Source: an uncultured archaeon (GTDB lineage Archaea > Halobacteriota > Methanosarcinia > Methanosarcinales > Methanoperedenaceae). Taken from it: a stretch of DNA of 56,794 bases. Under the pieces are notes generated by a model that worked only from the letters and a program-made list of their open reading frames with translations, did not search any database and was not told where the DNA came from. This document shows positions 9,162-18,220 of this stretch, one piece after another. The position numbers were made by a program, and so were the translations under genes. The stretch is taken from contig CABMIB010000034.1 in NCBI GenBank assembly GCA_902386135.1, positions 1 through 56,794 on the forward strand, read 5' to 3'. Numbering within the stretch: the first letter of the stretch is position 1; every line of letters begins with the position of its first letter.

Positions 9162-9836
9162 ATGAATAGTATTAGCATAATGACCTTAGACATCACTTCG
9201 AGCAGTACGTTCTTCATTTCCGCGTTCGCAGCTATATTTTCCATCGTCAATCCCATCAGCGGAGTAATGGCTTTTATCTCTATTACTTCACATATGGATC
9301 GGGCGGACAGGCTGTACGTAGCGAAGCGTTCTGTGGTGATCGCCTTCCTGATCGCGATAATCTTTGCAATATCAGGGGGATATATATTGGATTTTTTTAG
9401 CATCACAGCAGATTCTTTAAGGGTAGCCGGGGGCATCCTGCTTTTCCTTGTAGCTATTGATATGCTGTTTGCAAGAACTAGCAGGGAGAGCATTACATCT
9501 GAGGAATTATCTGCCGCAACCCACAGGGAGAACGTCTCAGTATTCCCGATGGCAATGCCCATGCTGACAGGGCCCGGTGCGATCACAACGATTCTACTGT
9601 ACACCAATCCCTCGGATGGCGGTAACTTGCAATTGATACTGTTAGTAATATTGGCTATCCTGCTTACATTTGTTATTACGTTCTTGATCTTCAGGTTCTC
9701 CGATTTCTTCAACAGGGTCGTTGGCATGACCGGCATGCTTGTGATGACGAGGTTAATGGGTCTCTTCCTCGGTGCCATAGCAGTTGATTTTATTGCAAGG
9801 GGAATAAAAGGACTATTTGGATTGCCGATACAATGA
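9162..9836 (+). CDS. MarC-family integral membrane protein
   Basis: Six hydrophobic segments are visible, together with the MarC/UPF0056 signatures NPISG near the N-terminus and MLTGPGAITT in the middle. The family's transported substrate is not established. The frame is open back to a TTG at 9084, but family length and a TATA-like 'cttatttta' at 9122-9130 favour ATG 9162 (224 residues); ATG 9180 is also possible. The stop overlaps the start of the next gene (ATGA), so they are co-transcribed. Confidence 0.85.
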   Translation: MNSISIMTLDITSSSTFFISAFAAIFSIVNPISGVMAFISITSHMDRADRLYVAKRSVVIAFLIAIIFAISGGYILDFFSITADSLRVAGGILLFLVAIDMLFARTSRESITSEELSAATHRENVSVFPMAMPMLTGPGAITTILLYTNPSDGGNLQLILLVILAILLTFVITFLIFRFSDFFNRVVGMTGMLVMTRLMGLFLGAIAVDFIARGIKGLFGLPIQ

Positions 9837-11311
9837 CTACTCTTGTGGTGACCGGAAAGCTGGCAGAGAACACAGTAAAGAGATCGGTGCAGGATGATGC
9901 TGATGTTCTTGTCCTGGATATAGAGGTCGCTTCTTTTATTACCCCTGCTCTTCTTCGCCGCTCCCTGCCTGAAAAAAAGTACGATCTTATATTAATCCCG
10001 GGTCTTGCATCCGGCGATTTTTCAGGTCTTGAGATTGAGATTGACACGCCGGTACGGCTCGGTCCGAAACATGCAATAGACCTTGGTTTTGTGCTGTCTT
10101 ACATCGGCGAGATCACGTTTTCAAGAAAAGTACCTGCCTGCGAGCTGCTTCTTGATAAAAGACGTTCAAATGCTCTTGAAAGGGTAGCAGAACTCGAAGA
10201 CAGGGCTTCTCCGGCTTTATTCTTAAAGGGAGTCAAGCTCGGCGGGAACTCGCGGATGAAGGTAATGGCTGAGATAGTGGACGCTGCGCACCTGACCCGG
10301 AATGATCTGGCGAATAAAATAATTTATTTTGCGGAGCGAGGTGCGGATATTATAGACCTCGGTATGTCCATGGATACGGAACCGCATGATGCCGAAGCTG
10401 CTGTAAAAATTGCAAAATCCATAACTGATCTACCACTCAGCATCGATACCCTTGACCCCGTGCTTATCAATGCTGCCCTGGATGCCGGAGTAGATGCAGT
10501 GCTGAGCCTGAATTCCGGGAATATACAAGAAGTGAGAGATAACATTATCAGGAATTCCGCTGCTGCTGTCATAATTCCCGACTGCGTTGAAGAGGTTGAG
10601 AGCCTGTTCAACAATATCGAATCTGCAAGGAACCTGGGGATCAACAATATTATCGCCGACCCCGTGCTTGAGCCGCCGGGTCACGGGTTTGTGGAATCGA
10701 TCGACAGGTATTATGAGTTCCGCAAACGCGACCCTGGAACGCCGCTCTTTTTTGGAGCCGGCAATGTCACAGAACTTGTCGATGCGGATTCGACAGGCAT
10801 CAACGCCATGCTTGCCGGAATGGCTATGGAACTGGATGCGAATGTCTTATTCACGCCCGAATACAGCGATAAAGCCCGCGGCAGCGTATTTGAGCTAAAG
10901 TCCGCGTCCGTTATGATGGCTCTTTCAAAAGAAAGGGGCAGTGCTCCCAAAGACCTGGGAATTGATTTGCTGGTGGCGAAGGAGAAAAGAAGGCGCGAAT
11001 TCGGTAAGATGCCGGAAGCTCCATCTCAAGCACGAGGGAGCGAGGGATGGCATCTTGACCCCGCAGGTTGTTTCAAGATAGATATCACAGCCGATGAAAT
11101 CCGGGATAGGAGACTTTATCCTGGAAAAATAGTAGCAAGGAACAAGGATATTTCAATCGCAGGAACTACTGCAAAGGAGGTTCTTGATACTATAATCAGG
11201 CTGGGATTGGTCTCGCGGCTTGACCACGCGGCTTATCTTGGAAGAGAACTTATGAAGGCTGAACTGGCTCTGAAATTCAAGAGGAGTTATTCGCAGGATG
11301 ATGAATTTTGA
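9833..11311 (+). CDS. Dihydropteroate synthase-like protein (archaeal)
   Basis: This 492-residue protein resembles the archaeal 'dihydropteroate synthase-related' family. An N-terminal domain of about 130 residues precedes a TIM-barrel pterin-binding-like region with GADIIDLGMSMD and LPLSIDTLDP, the counterparts of the DHPS strands that bind pterin. A C-terminal extension follows. Members occur in tetrahydromethanopterin-using archaea and are often suspected of a pterin or C1-cofactor role; the exact reaction is not shown by the sequence. Its ATG overlaps the marC stop, and its end overlaps mqnC by 14 bases, giving a tight three-gene operon. Confidence 0.8.
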   Translation: MTTLVVTGKLAENTVKRSVQDDADVLVLDIEVASFITPALLRRSLPEKKYDLILIPGLASGDFSGLEIEIDTPVRLGPKHAIDLGFVLSYIGEITFSRKVPACELLLDKRRSNALERVAELEDRASPALFLKGVKLGGNSRMKVMAEIVDAAHLTRNDLANKIIYFAERGADIIDLGMSMDTEPHDAEAAVKIAKSITDLPLSIDTLDPVLINAALDAGVDAVLSLNSGNIQEVRDNIIRNSAAAVIIPDCVEEVESLFNNIESARNLGINNIIADPVLEPPGHGFVESIDRYYEFRKRDPGTPLFFGAGNVTELVDADSTGINAMLAGMAMELDANVLFTPEYSDKARGSVFELKSASVMMALSKERGSAPKDLGIDLLVAKEKRRREFGKMPEAPSQARGSEGWHLDPAGCFKIDITADEIRDRRLYPGKIVARNKDISIAGTTAKEVLDTIIRLGLVSRLDHAAYLGRELMKAELALKFKRSYSQDDEF

Positions 11312-12401
11312 TAAGATAAGGGAATTTTCAAATGATGACGAAGTAGCCGAAATCCTCTCCCTGGCGCTGAATAATGAACCACTGGATATAGGAGAAGGCA
11401 CAAAGCTGCTTGAGCGTGATGATCTTAATCTGTTGGGCGCGGCGGCTGACGCCCTGCGAAAAAAAAGCGCGGGCGAACTTGTGACCTTCGTTGTGGACAG
11501 GAACATTAATTATACTAACATCTGCTCCTCGAAATGCAAATTCTGCGCATTCTACAGGGAACCCGGCGCAAAGGATGCTTATGTCCTGACGATTGAAGAG
11601 ATTATCTCAAAAATCGATGAGGCTGTTAAGCTGGGTGCTACCCAGATACTGCTGCAGGGCGGGCTGAACCCTGATATATCTATCGAATACTACGAGGATA
11701 TGCTGAGGCAGGTAAAGAACAGGTTCAAAGTGCAGATGCACGCTTTTTCCCCGCCCGAAATAGTACATATATCGAAGTTATACGGCACCGGCATAAAGGA
11801 AATCATCTCGCGGCTTCATGATGCCGGGCTTGATTCCATACCCGGCGGGGGCGCCGAGATACTTGACGACAGAGTACGCGGCTCAGTCTCGCCCAACAAG
11901 ATAGGATGGAGGCAGTGGCAGGAAGTAATGCTGGCGGCGCATTCCCTGGGTATCCCGACTACGGCGACAATGGTCTTCGGGCATGCAGAAACTCTTGAAG
12001 AGAGGATAAAACATATTATCCGCATTCGCGATATGCAGAAAAAGTACAGCGGGTTCACCGCTTTTATACCGTGGAGCTTCCAGTCTGAGAACACGCAGTT
12101 AAGCGGAAGTTCGACGGGTATAGATTATCTGAAGATGGTAGCAGTATCGCGTATCCTTCTCAACGGATATATCAGGAATATCCAGGCTTCATGGGTCACG
12201 CAGGGTCTTGCTGTAGCTCAGATGTCTCTTGATTACGGCGCGAACGACCTCGGAGGGACGATGATAGAGGAGAACGTCGTGAGGGCAGCAGGAGTGCCTT
12301 TCCACAGTAAAAGTATTGACGAGTTCGTACATGCTGCTAAGAAACTGGGGCGCCCGGTGGCGAAGAGAGACACGCTGTACAATATATTGGAACGATACTG
12401 A
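11298..12401 (+). CDS. mqnC: Cyclic dehypoxanthine futalosine synthase MqnC
   Basis: This 367-residue radical-SAM enzyme has the Cx3Cx2C cluster motif at C76, C80 and C83 (CSSKCKFC). MqnC forms the cyclic intermediate of the futalosine route to menaquinone. MqnC was chosen over its F420-pathway relative CofH because of LDSIPGGGAEIL, GFTAFIPWSFQ and the C-terminal QASWVTQG...GANDLGGTMIEENVV, all typical of MqnC. It overlaps the upstream gene. The ATG at 11301 is an equal candidate start. Its presence suggests menaquinone use, as in Methanoperedens-like archaea. Confidence 0.85.
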   Translation: MMNFDKIREFSNDDEVAEILSLALNNEPLDIGEGTKLLERDDLNLLGAAADALRKKSAGELVTFVVDRNINYTNICSSKCKFCAFYREPGAKDAYVLTIEEIISKIDEAVKLGATQILLQGGLNPDISIEYYEDMLRQVKNRFKVQMHAFSPPEIVHISKLYGTGIKEIISRLHDAGLDSIPGGGAEILDDRVRGSVSPNKIGWRQWQEVMLAAHSLGIPTTATMVFGHAETLEERIKHIIRIRDMQKKYSGFTAFIPWSFQSENTQLSGSSTGIDYLKMVAVSRILLNGYIRNIQASWVTQGLAVAQMSLDYGANDLGGTMIEENVVRAAGVPFHSKSIDEFVHAAKKLGRPVAKRDTLYNILERY

Positions 12402-12611
12402 TTACTTGAAGGATAGCCGATTGTATTAACTTAATTATAGTTGCCCGCATAACTTCACATAATTAACCGAACCGCAGATGAACGCAGATTTATTTTAGCA
12501 ACCGAAGACTACACAGAACCCGCCACAAGGAAGATGCTAAAATATAAAGCACCGCTTCGTATATCCGATGATATGAGGATGCATTATATTGTCAGTGCTC
12601 GATTTCTACAA

Positions 12612-13070
12612 TTATAGAAATGGTATCTTTCTGTTTAATCTCTCTACTATCTTCTTTGTCTCAACAAAACCTTTGTCAAGATATATTGCCCCAAAGATTG
12701 CTTCAAATGCTTCTGCATTTACAGTGGTATTATTTGCGTCATCTCGATGATTATTATAAGTTCCTCCTAATTTAATGTGTTCAAATATATTTAGATTTGA
12801 TGCAATCTTAGCATAGTTTTCATCTGTTTCGATTAAATCGCATTTATGAGAGGTGAGTCTTCCTTTAGTCCAGTCAGGAAGTTCTGTGAAATAATGTTCT
12901 CTTATGATTAGCTTCAACACCGCATCTCCAAGGAAAGCAAGTCTTTGATTATTGAGCAAACCGCTACTGCTATGGGTTAATGCTTCTTTATATAAATCAA
13001 TTTTTTCAGTTCGGAAGCCAAAATTGCTATTCAAAAAATTCTGTATTTCTTCTTCCCATGTATTATTCAT
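12612..13070 (-). CDS. RNase III-domain protein, probably altered active site
   Basis: This 152-residue protein is a single RNase III fold with no double-stranded RNA-binding domain. The signature helix reads QRLAFLGDAVL where active enzymes have ERLEFLGD, so both glutamates of that helix are replaced (Gln and Ala) while the Asp remains. The second metal-site helix is EAFEAIFGAIYLD, with Glu in place of the usual first Asp. The LAFLGDAV pattern recalls Mini-III. The protein could be a non-canonical nuclease or a binding-only protein. It sits alone, with no operon partners. Confidence 0.75.
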   Translation of the reverse strand: MNNTWEEEIQNFLNSNFGFRTEKIDLYKEALTHSSSGLLNNQRLAFLGDAVLKLIIREHYFTELPDWTKGRLTSHKCDLIETDENYAKIASNLNIFEHIKLGGTYNNHRDDANNTTVNAEAFEAIFGAIYLDKGFVETKKIVERLNRKIPFL

Positions 13071-13163
13071 TATTTAAGCTCCTTCCATTTTTAAACACAT
13101 AGGAAACTCTAAACGTGTTTTCTTATCTCGCTACTAAAATAGATAATCTAGTTTGTTTGGCTT

Positions 13164-13466
13164 TCATTCTTGATTTTTAAGTGCCTCCTCATAAGCCTCT
13201 GCATAAATTCTGTTATGTTCTTTGGCGACATTGTACGTTTCATAAAGCCCATAAACGAGTACTGCTATCCCTCCGGCAGGAATCCCGATTGTTATGGCTA
13301 ATAATACGCTTATGATAGGTGCTGCAATTAAAAACCATATACCTCTCCATCCCATACCAACTTTGTAATATGCATAGGGTATTAAAAAAGGGATAATACC
13401 CAATATCCAGATGTTCTCACTACATCGACCACGCTTCAACCAAAGATCAAATGAATCCTCACTCAT
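13164..13466 (-). CDS. Small membrane protein, unknown function
   Basis: A 100-residue protein with two to three hydrophobic segments (about residues 20-35 and 40-75, with the PAGG turn between strands) and a charged C-terminal tail. The start codon overlaps the stop of the upstream lipoprotein gene, so the pair is probably co-expressed. I do not recognise the family. Confidence 0.6.
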   Translation of the reverse strand: MSEDSFDLWLKRGRCSENIWILGIIPFLIPYAYYKVGMGWRGIWFLIAAPIISVLLAITIGIPAGGIAVLVYGLYETYNVAKEHNRIYAEAYEEALKNQE

Positions 13467-14050
13467 TATTGCAGCGCCTCCAGTTTTTTCATGTCATCGT
13501 TTGCTTCATCGACATAAGAATTAGATTTTATGGTATCAGAATCAGCAGCGTTAAAATATTGTTCTGACTGGCTACAAGAAGTTTTATCGAGAATCTTGAA
13601 GCACGTCCTTAAACTCTCTATTCCCCGATTAAAATTGTCGATTGATGAAGTTTCATATCTATTCGATTCTCTGGTATTTTTCAACGCGCTGTCTCCATAT
13701 CTTTTTGCATCCCCATCAAGATTTACCGTTGATCCCGCAAAATCACTTATAAGACTACTTTTTTCTTCAAGAATTTTTCTTTCTTCGTCAAGCGTTTTTT
13801 GCCATTTATCTAATATAGGAAGAAATTTTTCAAGATTGGGAGTATCCTTTGCAAGTTCTGGCTCTATTATAACATTATCAGCCTTCATCGTTTTTCCAAG
13901 TTGTTCATCCAGAAGTCGTATTTCTTGAGTCTTATCAGCTACTTTATTCCATTTTTCTATTGCTGTGCCTATGTCCCCATTACTTACACAACCAGCTATA
14001 GCAGCTACAAAAATTAAAATTAATGCTATTGTTATTCTCCTGCGAACCAT
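13466..14050 (-). CDS. Predicted lipoprotein with helical body
   Basis: This 194-residue protein has an N-terminal signal with a lipobox (VAAIAGC, Cys about residue 21). A predicted mainly helical, charged body follows, with repeated leucine-spaced stretches that suggest coiled coil. Two further Cys near the C-terminus (CFKILDKTSC) could form a disulphide. It is likely anchored outside the membrane. Function unknown; it overlaps the small membrane protein gene downstream. Confidence 0.65.
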   Translation of the reverse strand: MVRRRITIALILIFVAAIAGCVSNGDIGTAIEKWNKVADKTQEIRLLDEQLGKTMKADNVIIEPELAKDTPNLEKFLPILDKWQKTLDEERKILEEKSSLISDFAGSTVNLDGDAKRYGDSALKNTRESNRYETSSIDNFNRGIESLRTCFKILDKTSCSQSEQYFNAADSDTIKSNSYVDEANDDMKKLEALQ

Positions 14051-14544
14051 ATAATCACCGCATTAATATTATTATACAAATTAATCTTTATCTTTATATA
14101 GATAACGGATTAAGGTTGTGTCAAGTCTCCGAGACATTTCACCCCGGCATTGACCACAAATCTGCGCGCTGAGATGGGGGCGTTCAGGTCTCAGGTGAAT
14201 ACGCTGCAGTTGCGTCTTGACCGATTTGAAGCTCTGTATGGACGTAAGAGGGCAAAAGCCAAAGGGATCATGCGCGCCAAGGCAATAAGCAAAAAAAAGT
14301 TAGCGGGTTGATGCTCATAAATGCGTTATGAGCTACGATTTTACACCGCGCCTATACCGTTTACCCCCTTTTTTCGCCCTATGGAGACCTCCTCAATGAA
14401 AATCAAGATAAGCAAACTTGACAGAACCTATATGAATAGTTGTTTCTATCTGGTATCCCACTGGAAAGCTAAAACACGTAAATAACAAAAGCTAACTTAA
14501 TCGTTAGTTTAAAGTAACCCAAGGGATATTTAAAGTGACCCCAT
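14051..14544. other. Non-coding gap with possible gene relic
   Basis: About 490 bases separate the lipoprotein gene from the tRNA. The only coding-like piece is an open frame from TTG 14150 to TGA 14311 (+ strand, 53 codons). Its product is a charged helical tail that becomes lysine- and arginine-rich, like the C-terminal end of a coiled-coil protein. There is no convincing start or ribosome-binding site, so it may be a relic. A 'tttaaagtaa' at 14510 is a plausible TATA element for the tRNA. Confidence 0.35.
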
Positions 14545-14627
14545 GCGAGAGTATCCAAGCGGCCAAAGGAGTTGGACTTAAGATCCAATTGCGCAGGCAT
14601 TCGTGGGTTCAAATCCCATCTCTCGCA
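14545..14627 (+). tRNA. tRNA-Leu (UAA anticodon)
   Basis: The acceptor arms gcgagag and ctctcgc pair over seven bases with discriminator A at 14627. The anticodon stem ttgga/tccaa closes the loop cttaaga, giving anticodon UAA. A long variable arm, as in class II tRNAs, and the T-arm loop gttcaaatc are present. CCA is not encoded and no intron is seen. A TATA-like element lies about 30 bases upstream. Confidence 0.95.
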
Positions 14628-14725
14628 TCTGGATTTTATACCATATGTTGCCAATTATAAAAAGAATTCTGATAGTTCTGATAGAACACAGATTTTCCAT
14701 GAGTAATAAATCACTCGCTAAAGAA

Positions 14726-14899
14726 TCATTTCAGTCTGGTATCGCTTTCCTGCTTTGTAGATGATATCCGGATAACAATACCCTTACTACGTAATATTTC
14801 TTTAAATTCTTCCAGGGTGCACCCAGCATCTCTGGCAGCAGCCCAGAGGCTCACTTCACCCCTTCTGTATCTGTTTATGGAATTTATTCCTGACACCAT
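14726..14899 (-). CDS. UPF0175-like antitoxin fragment
   Basis: A 57-codon frame encodes RYRRGEVSLWAAARDAGCTLEEF followed by KEILRSKGI; this matches the C-terminal half of UPF0175, the DNA-binding partner of DUF3368 toxins. Family members are usually 80-90 residues, and an in-frame stop lies four codons upstream of the ATG, so the N-terminal half is missing. No partner toxin is adjacent. It is probably a remnant, but a short functional product cannot be excluded. Confidence 0.5.
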   Translation of the reverse strand: MVSGINSINRYRRGEVSLWAAARDAGCTLEEFKEILRSKGIVIRISSTKQESDTRLK

Positions 14900-15024
14900 A
14901 TGGAATAGTTATTATTTCGAGATTATATACTTTCTTGGCAGAATATGGCCGAATGAAAAACTTCGAGCTATAAAAGCCTCCTGTCTATTACATTTTCATC
15001 TTGTGATGTTGAAGCCTGCAAATC

Positions 15025-15942
15025 TTATCGTCTTTTTTTGTATTTCTCCAGGTTGTGAAGAGCAAGCCCTTTGCCGTACCATGCGCTAACATGTACTGGA
15101 TCGATCCCGATTACCATATCATAACACTTTATCGCCTCTTCGTATTCCTCCAAGCTATGAGAAGCAAGCCCCCTGCAGTACCACGCATCCGGATGTTCCG
15201 GATTAATCCCAACTGCGGTATCGTAACATCTTATTGCCTTTTCATACTGTTCTGAGCTATGGAAAGCTAGCCCTTTGCCGTACCATGCGTTAGCATCCTC
15301 CGGATCAACTTCAAGTACCATATCGTAGCATTTTATTGCTTCTTCATATCTCTCTAAAGTGTTAAGGGCAAGTCCCTTGTTGCTCCATGCGTCGATGTGC
15401 TCCGAATCAATATCGATCGCCTTATGATAGCATTCTATTGCCTCCTCATATTTTCTTAAGCTATGGAGATTTTGCCCTTTCCAGAGCCATGCTTCAGTAT
15501 GTATCGGGTCAATTTCGAGTACCTTATCGAAGCATTCTGTTGCCTCATCGTATCTCCCCAGAATATGAAGAATAAGCCCTTTGCTATGCCACAGGTATAG
15601 TAAATAATCGCTCTGCGGAGCAGTTTCAATTACCTTATCAAAGCATCCTATCGCCTCTTCGTACCGCTCTAAACCACGAAGCGCGTATCCTTTCCAGAGC
15701 CATGAATCGAGATGTGCCGGATCAATCCCGATTACCCTGTCGTAACACCCGATTGCCTCTTCATATTTTTCTAAATTATGAAGGGCGCGTCCCTTGTGGA
15801 ACAATGCTTCGATAGGTTTCGGTTCGATCTTAAGTACTCTGTTATAACATTTTATTGCCTCATCGTATTTTTTTAAAGAATCAAATGCAAGTCCCTCGTT
15901 TTGCCATTTCTCGGCAATGTTTTTCTTTCTGGATGATTTCAT
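15025..15942 (-). CDS. Tetratricopeptide (TPR) repeat protein
   Basis: The 305-residue protein is made almost wholly of eight or nine 34-residue TPR units of the form AWYGKGLALHNLEKYEEAI..., with only a short basic N-terminus and a KKRR tail. TPR arrays form right-handed superhelices that bind partner proteins; the partner here is unknown. There is no signal peptide, so it is probably cytoplasmic. The units are nearly identical, indicating expansion by internal duplication. Confidence 0.85.
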   Translation of the reverse strand: MKSSRKKNIAEKWQNEGLAFDSLKKYDEAIKCYNRVLKIEPKPIEALFHKGRALHNLEKYEEAIGCYDRVIGIDPAHLDSWLWKGYALRGLERYEEAIGCFDKVIETAPQSDYLLYLWHSKGLILHILGRYDEATECFDKVLEIDPIHTEAWLWKGQNLHSLRKYEEAIECYHKAIDIDSEHIDAWSNKGLALNTLERYEEAIKCYDMVLEVDPEDANAWYGKGLAFHSSEQYEKAIRCYDTAVGINPEHPDAWYCRGLASHSLEEYEEAIKCYDMVIGIDPVHVSAWYGKGLALHNLEKYKKRR

Positions 15943-16223
15943 ATTTGTCTCCTCTGTTTATTCCTCCCCTGTTTCCGGGTATATCTAAACCTTTCCCTCT
16001 GGTCTCCAGCCCTGTTCCGTTAATCGTTAAGATTTCATAAAATGTAACTATTCTGTTGCATAACAAAATTGTCGCATAACAAAAGGCATCATTGCAAAGA
16101 AGATGTTAGAAAGTATAAATAAGAAATGGAACATTAATGTACCTCAAATAAACTCAGAAGATGGATGTAGAAACATCAAATTAAAACCATATCCTCTTAA
16201 CAAAAATCCATAGGACTGAAACA
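15943..16223. promoter_or_regulatory. Divergent promoter region TPR/serS2
   Basis: This AT-rich intergenic region contains a direct repeat, gcataacaaaa, at about 16058 and 16074, and a 'gtataaataag' TATA-like element near 16112. No gene was recognised. Confidence 0.4.
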
Positions 16224-17732
16224 ATGGAACCTTACTTTCACCTCAAAGGCGAATACAAAACCAGCGCCCCCGTATCAGCGGCGCGCGCCGATATAGAAAA
16301 GTTCATCGAAGAAGCGAAAGCCACCATCCTGCAAAAAGGCGTCCCGGCAGGAAGAGGGGCGAAGATCATAGCCTGGGACGTAAAAGACAACGCCATCTCC
16401 TTCGACATCGAATCAGACCGATACCTGCGAGCACACGACGCGTTCATCCGCCTGCGGAAGCCGCTTGCAGGCGCGCTTGGCAAGAAGTACAAGATCGGGA
16501 TACGAGGCGCGGAAATAGAAGAGTTCATCGTAAAGCTGCCTTCAGAGCAGCCGCTGCACCAGACTAAAATACCCTATGTAAAGGAAATAGAATTCGCAGA
16601 CGGGATGATAACGCTCTCTCTTGATGTCGGGGAAGCGCAGCTTGAGAACAAAGTCCCGGACAGGATAATCTCGCTCATCGAGGACAAGATAGCAGCGCAG
16701 GGCTTTGGCGGAAAGGCTGAGCACTGGAGCCTGCTGTGGGAAAGCCCGAAAAAAGAGATGAAATTCAATAGCGACCCGACCGTGGAAGCTGAGAAACGCG
16801 GCTGGATAAAACGCGCCTCAGGCAGGGGTCAGTGGATACATGGTCCGCAGATGACGCAGATATTCAGGACGTTTGAGCAGATAGTGCTTGAGGAGGTGGT
16901 CAAGCCCCTCGGATACGTTGAGATGGTGTTCCCCAAGCTCGATGTATGGGATGTACTGAAACATTCAGGACATGCAAAAGGCGTATATCCTGAGGTATAC
17001 TATGTTTCACCGCCAAAGACAAGAGACCCTGCTTTCTGGGAGGAAGTAATAGATTATTACAAGGTCACGCTCGAAGTACCTCTTGACCTTATTTCGGAGA
17101 AGATAGATAAACCGATAGGCGCTATGTGTTATGCCCAGTGCCCCTCGTTCTGGCCTTTCCTTCAGGGAAGGACTATCGCGGAAGATTCCTTCCCGATCAA
17201 GGTGTTCGATCGCTCGGGCACGTCGCACAGGTATGAAAGCGGCGGCATACATGGCATGGAAAGGGTGGATGAGTTCCACAGGATAGAGCTTGTCTTCATC
17301 GGCACGCCAGAGCAGGTGCTGGCCCACTCAAAGGACATGCAGGAATGCTACAAGCACATATTCAACGATATCCTCGACCTTGAATGGAGGATGGCATGGG
17401 TGACACCCTGGTTCATGGCGCAGGAAGGGCTTACAGGGCTGGCTGAGAAAAACGATGTTGGGACTATCGATTTTGAGGCGCCGCTTCCCTACCGTGGGAA
17501 AGATGGCGAGTGGCTTGAGTTCCAGAACCTGAGCGTTAACGGCGATAAGTATCCCAAGGGCTTTAATGTTAAGTCTCAATCGGGTAAGGATGTATGGAGT
17601 GGCTGCTCGGGCGTCGGGCTTGAAAGGTGGGCGAGTACGTTCTTTGCGCAGAAAGGGTTTGAGCAGAAGGACTGGCCGGATGCATTCAGGGAGAGGTTAG
17701 GGGATATGCCGAAGGGGATAAGGTTCATGTGA
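16224..17732 (+). CDS. serS2: Seryl-tRNA synthetase, methanogen type (type 2)
   Basis: This charges tRNA-Ser with serine. At 502 residues it is the length of the Methanosarcina barkeri enzyme. The zinc ligands of that rare class are in place at Cys306 (AQCPSFW), Glu355 (HRIEL) and Cys461 ([11 protein letters not shown]). The distinctive N-terminal tRNA-binding domain takes up about residues 1-165, and motif 2 ([18 protein letters not shown]) and motif 3 (GLERW) are clear. The stop codon overlaps the GTG of the next gene. A decayed copy of its last 45 or so bases lies at 18101-18136. Confidence 0.96.
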   Translation: MEPYFHLKGEYKTSAPVSAARADIEKFIEEAKATILQKGVPAGRGAKIIAWDVKDNAISFDIESDRYLRAHDAFIRLRKPLAGALGKKYKIGIRGAEIEEFIVKLPSEQPLHQTKIPYVKEIEFADGMITLSLDVGEAQLENKVPDRIISLIEDKIAAQGFGGKAEHWSLLWESPKKEMKFNSDPTVEAEKRGWIKRASGRGQWIHGPQMTQIFRTFEQIVLEEVVKPLGYVEMVFPKLDVWDVLKHSGHAKGVYPEVYYVSPPKTRDPAFWEEVIDYYKVTLEVPLDLISEKIDKPIGAMCYAQCPSFWPFLQGRTIAEDSFPIKVFDRSGTSHRYESGGIHGMERVDEFHRIELVFIGTPEQVLAHSKDMQECYKHIFNDILDLEWRMAWVTPWFMAQEGLTGLAEKNDVGTIDFEAPLPYRGKDGEWLEFQNLSVNGDKYPKGFNVKSQSGKDVWSGCSGVGLERWASTFFAQKGFEQKDWPDAFRERLGDMPKGIRFM

Positions 17733-18085
17733 CAACAACCAAAGATGCAAGAATAGATTATGATTACAAGAACGACATTTTATATTTGTACACAGACGAA
17801 AAGGTCAAGGATAGCCTGCAAATAGAAAATTTTGTAATAGATTTTTCTCAGAATAATAAAATTGTAGCAGTAGAAGTTTTAGATGCTTCCATGATATTGA
17901 GCGAGTTATCACAAGCCAATATAACAAAAGACGCCTTGTCAAAAATAGAATCCGCCACAATGAGCATATATCAGGGCAAAGAGTTAATCTATATATTACT
18001 GGTTATTCGGTTATCAATAAATCAGGAGAGCATAGATTTAAGGATACCTGTTCCTGCACCTGCGAATGTTTCTGTGGTAGCTTGA
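17729..18085 (+). CDS. DUF2283 protein at the serS2 3' end
   Basis: A 118-residue protein with the DUF2283 pattern: [13 protein letters not shown], then [23 protein letters not shown]. Members are small and often lie near toxin-antitoxin genes; function unknown. The GTG start overlaps the serS2 stop (GTGA). The gene is visibly richer in A and T than serS2 and is followed by a degraded repeat of the serS2 tail, so it appears inserted at that spot. Confidence 0.7.
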   Translation: MTTTKDARIDYDYKNDILYLYTDEKVKDSLQIENFVIDFSQNNKIVAVEVLDASMILSELSQANITKDALSKIESATMSIYQGKELIYILLVIRLSINQESIDLRIPVPAPANVSVVA

Positions 18086-18100
18086 GAACCGGATATATTC

Positions 18101-18136
18101 CGTTCAGGGAGAAGTTAGGGTATCAGGTTCATGTAA
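18101..18136 (+). pseudogene. Degraded copy of the serS2 3' end
   Basis: The segment ttcagggagaagttaggg followed by aggttcatgtaac matches the serS2 end (ttcagggagaggttaggg ... aggttcatgtgac, 17685-17733), with about 14 bases lost in the middle. It lies just past the DUF2283 gene and is the likely displaced original end of serS2. Confidence 0.6.
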
Positions 18137-18220
18137 CATTAGCAGACCGCTGCAGTATTGTAGCTAAATCGCCGTGATACAAAAACCTTCAAATAGCATC
18201 CCCACCAACTTAATATCTGG

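Noticed and set aside
11298-12401. Reading the radical-SAM gene as CofH or CofG of F420 synthesis
   Set aside because: The GGGAEIL, FIPWSFQ and C-terminal WVTQG...GANDLGGTMIEENVV segments point to MqnC instead.
14469-14654. Short minus-strand open frame over the tRNA-Leu
   Set aside because: It is only the reverse of the tRNA gene and its flanks; the tRNA folds fully.
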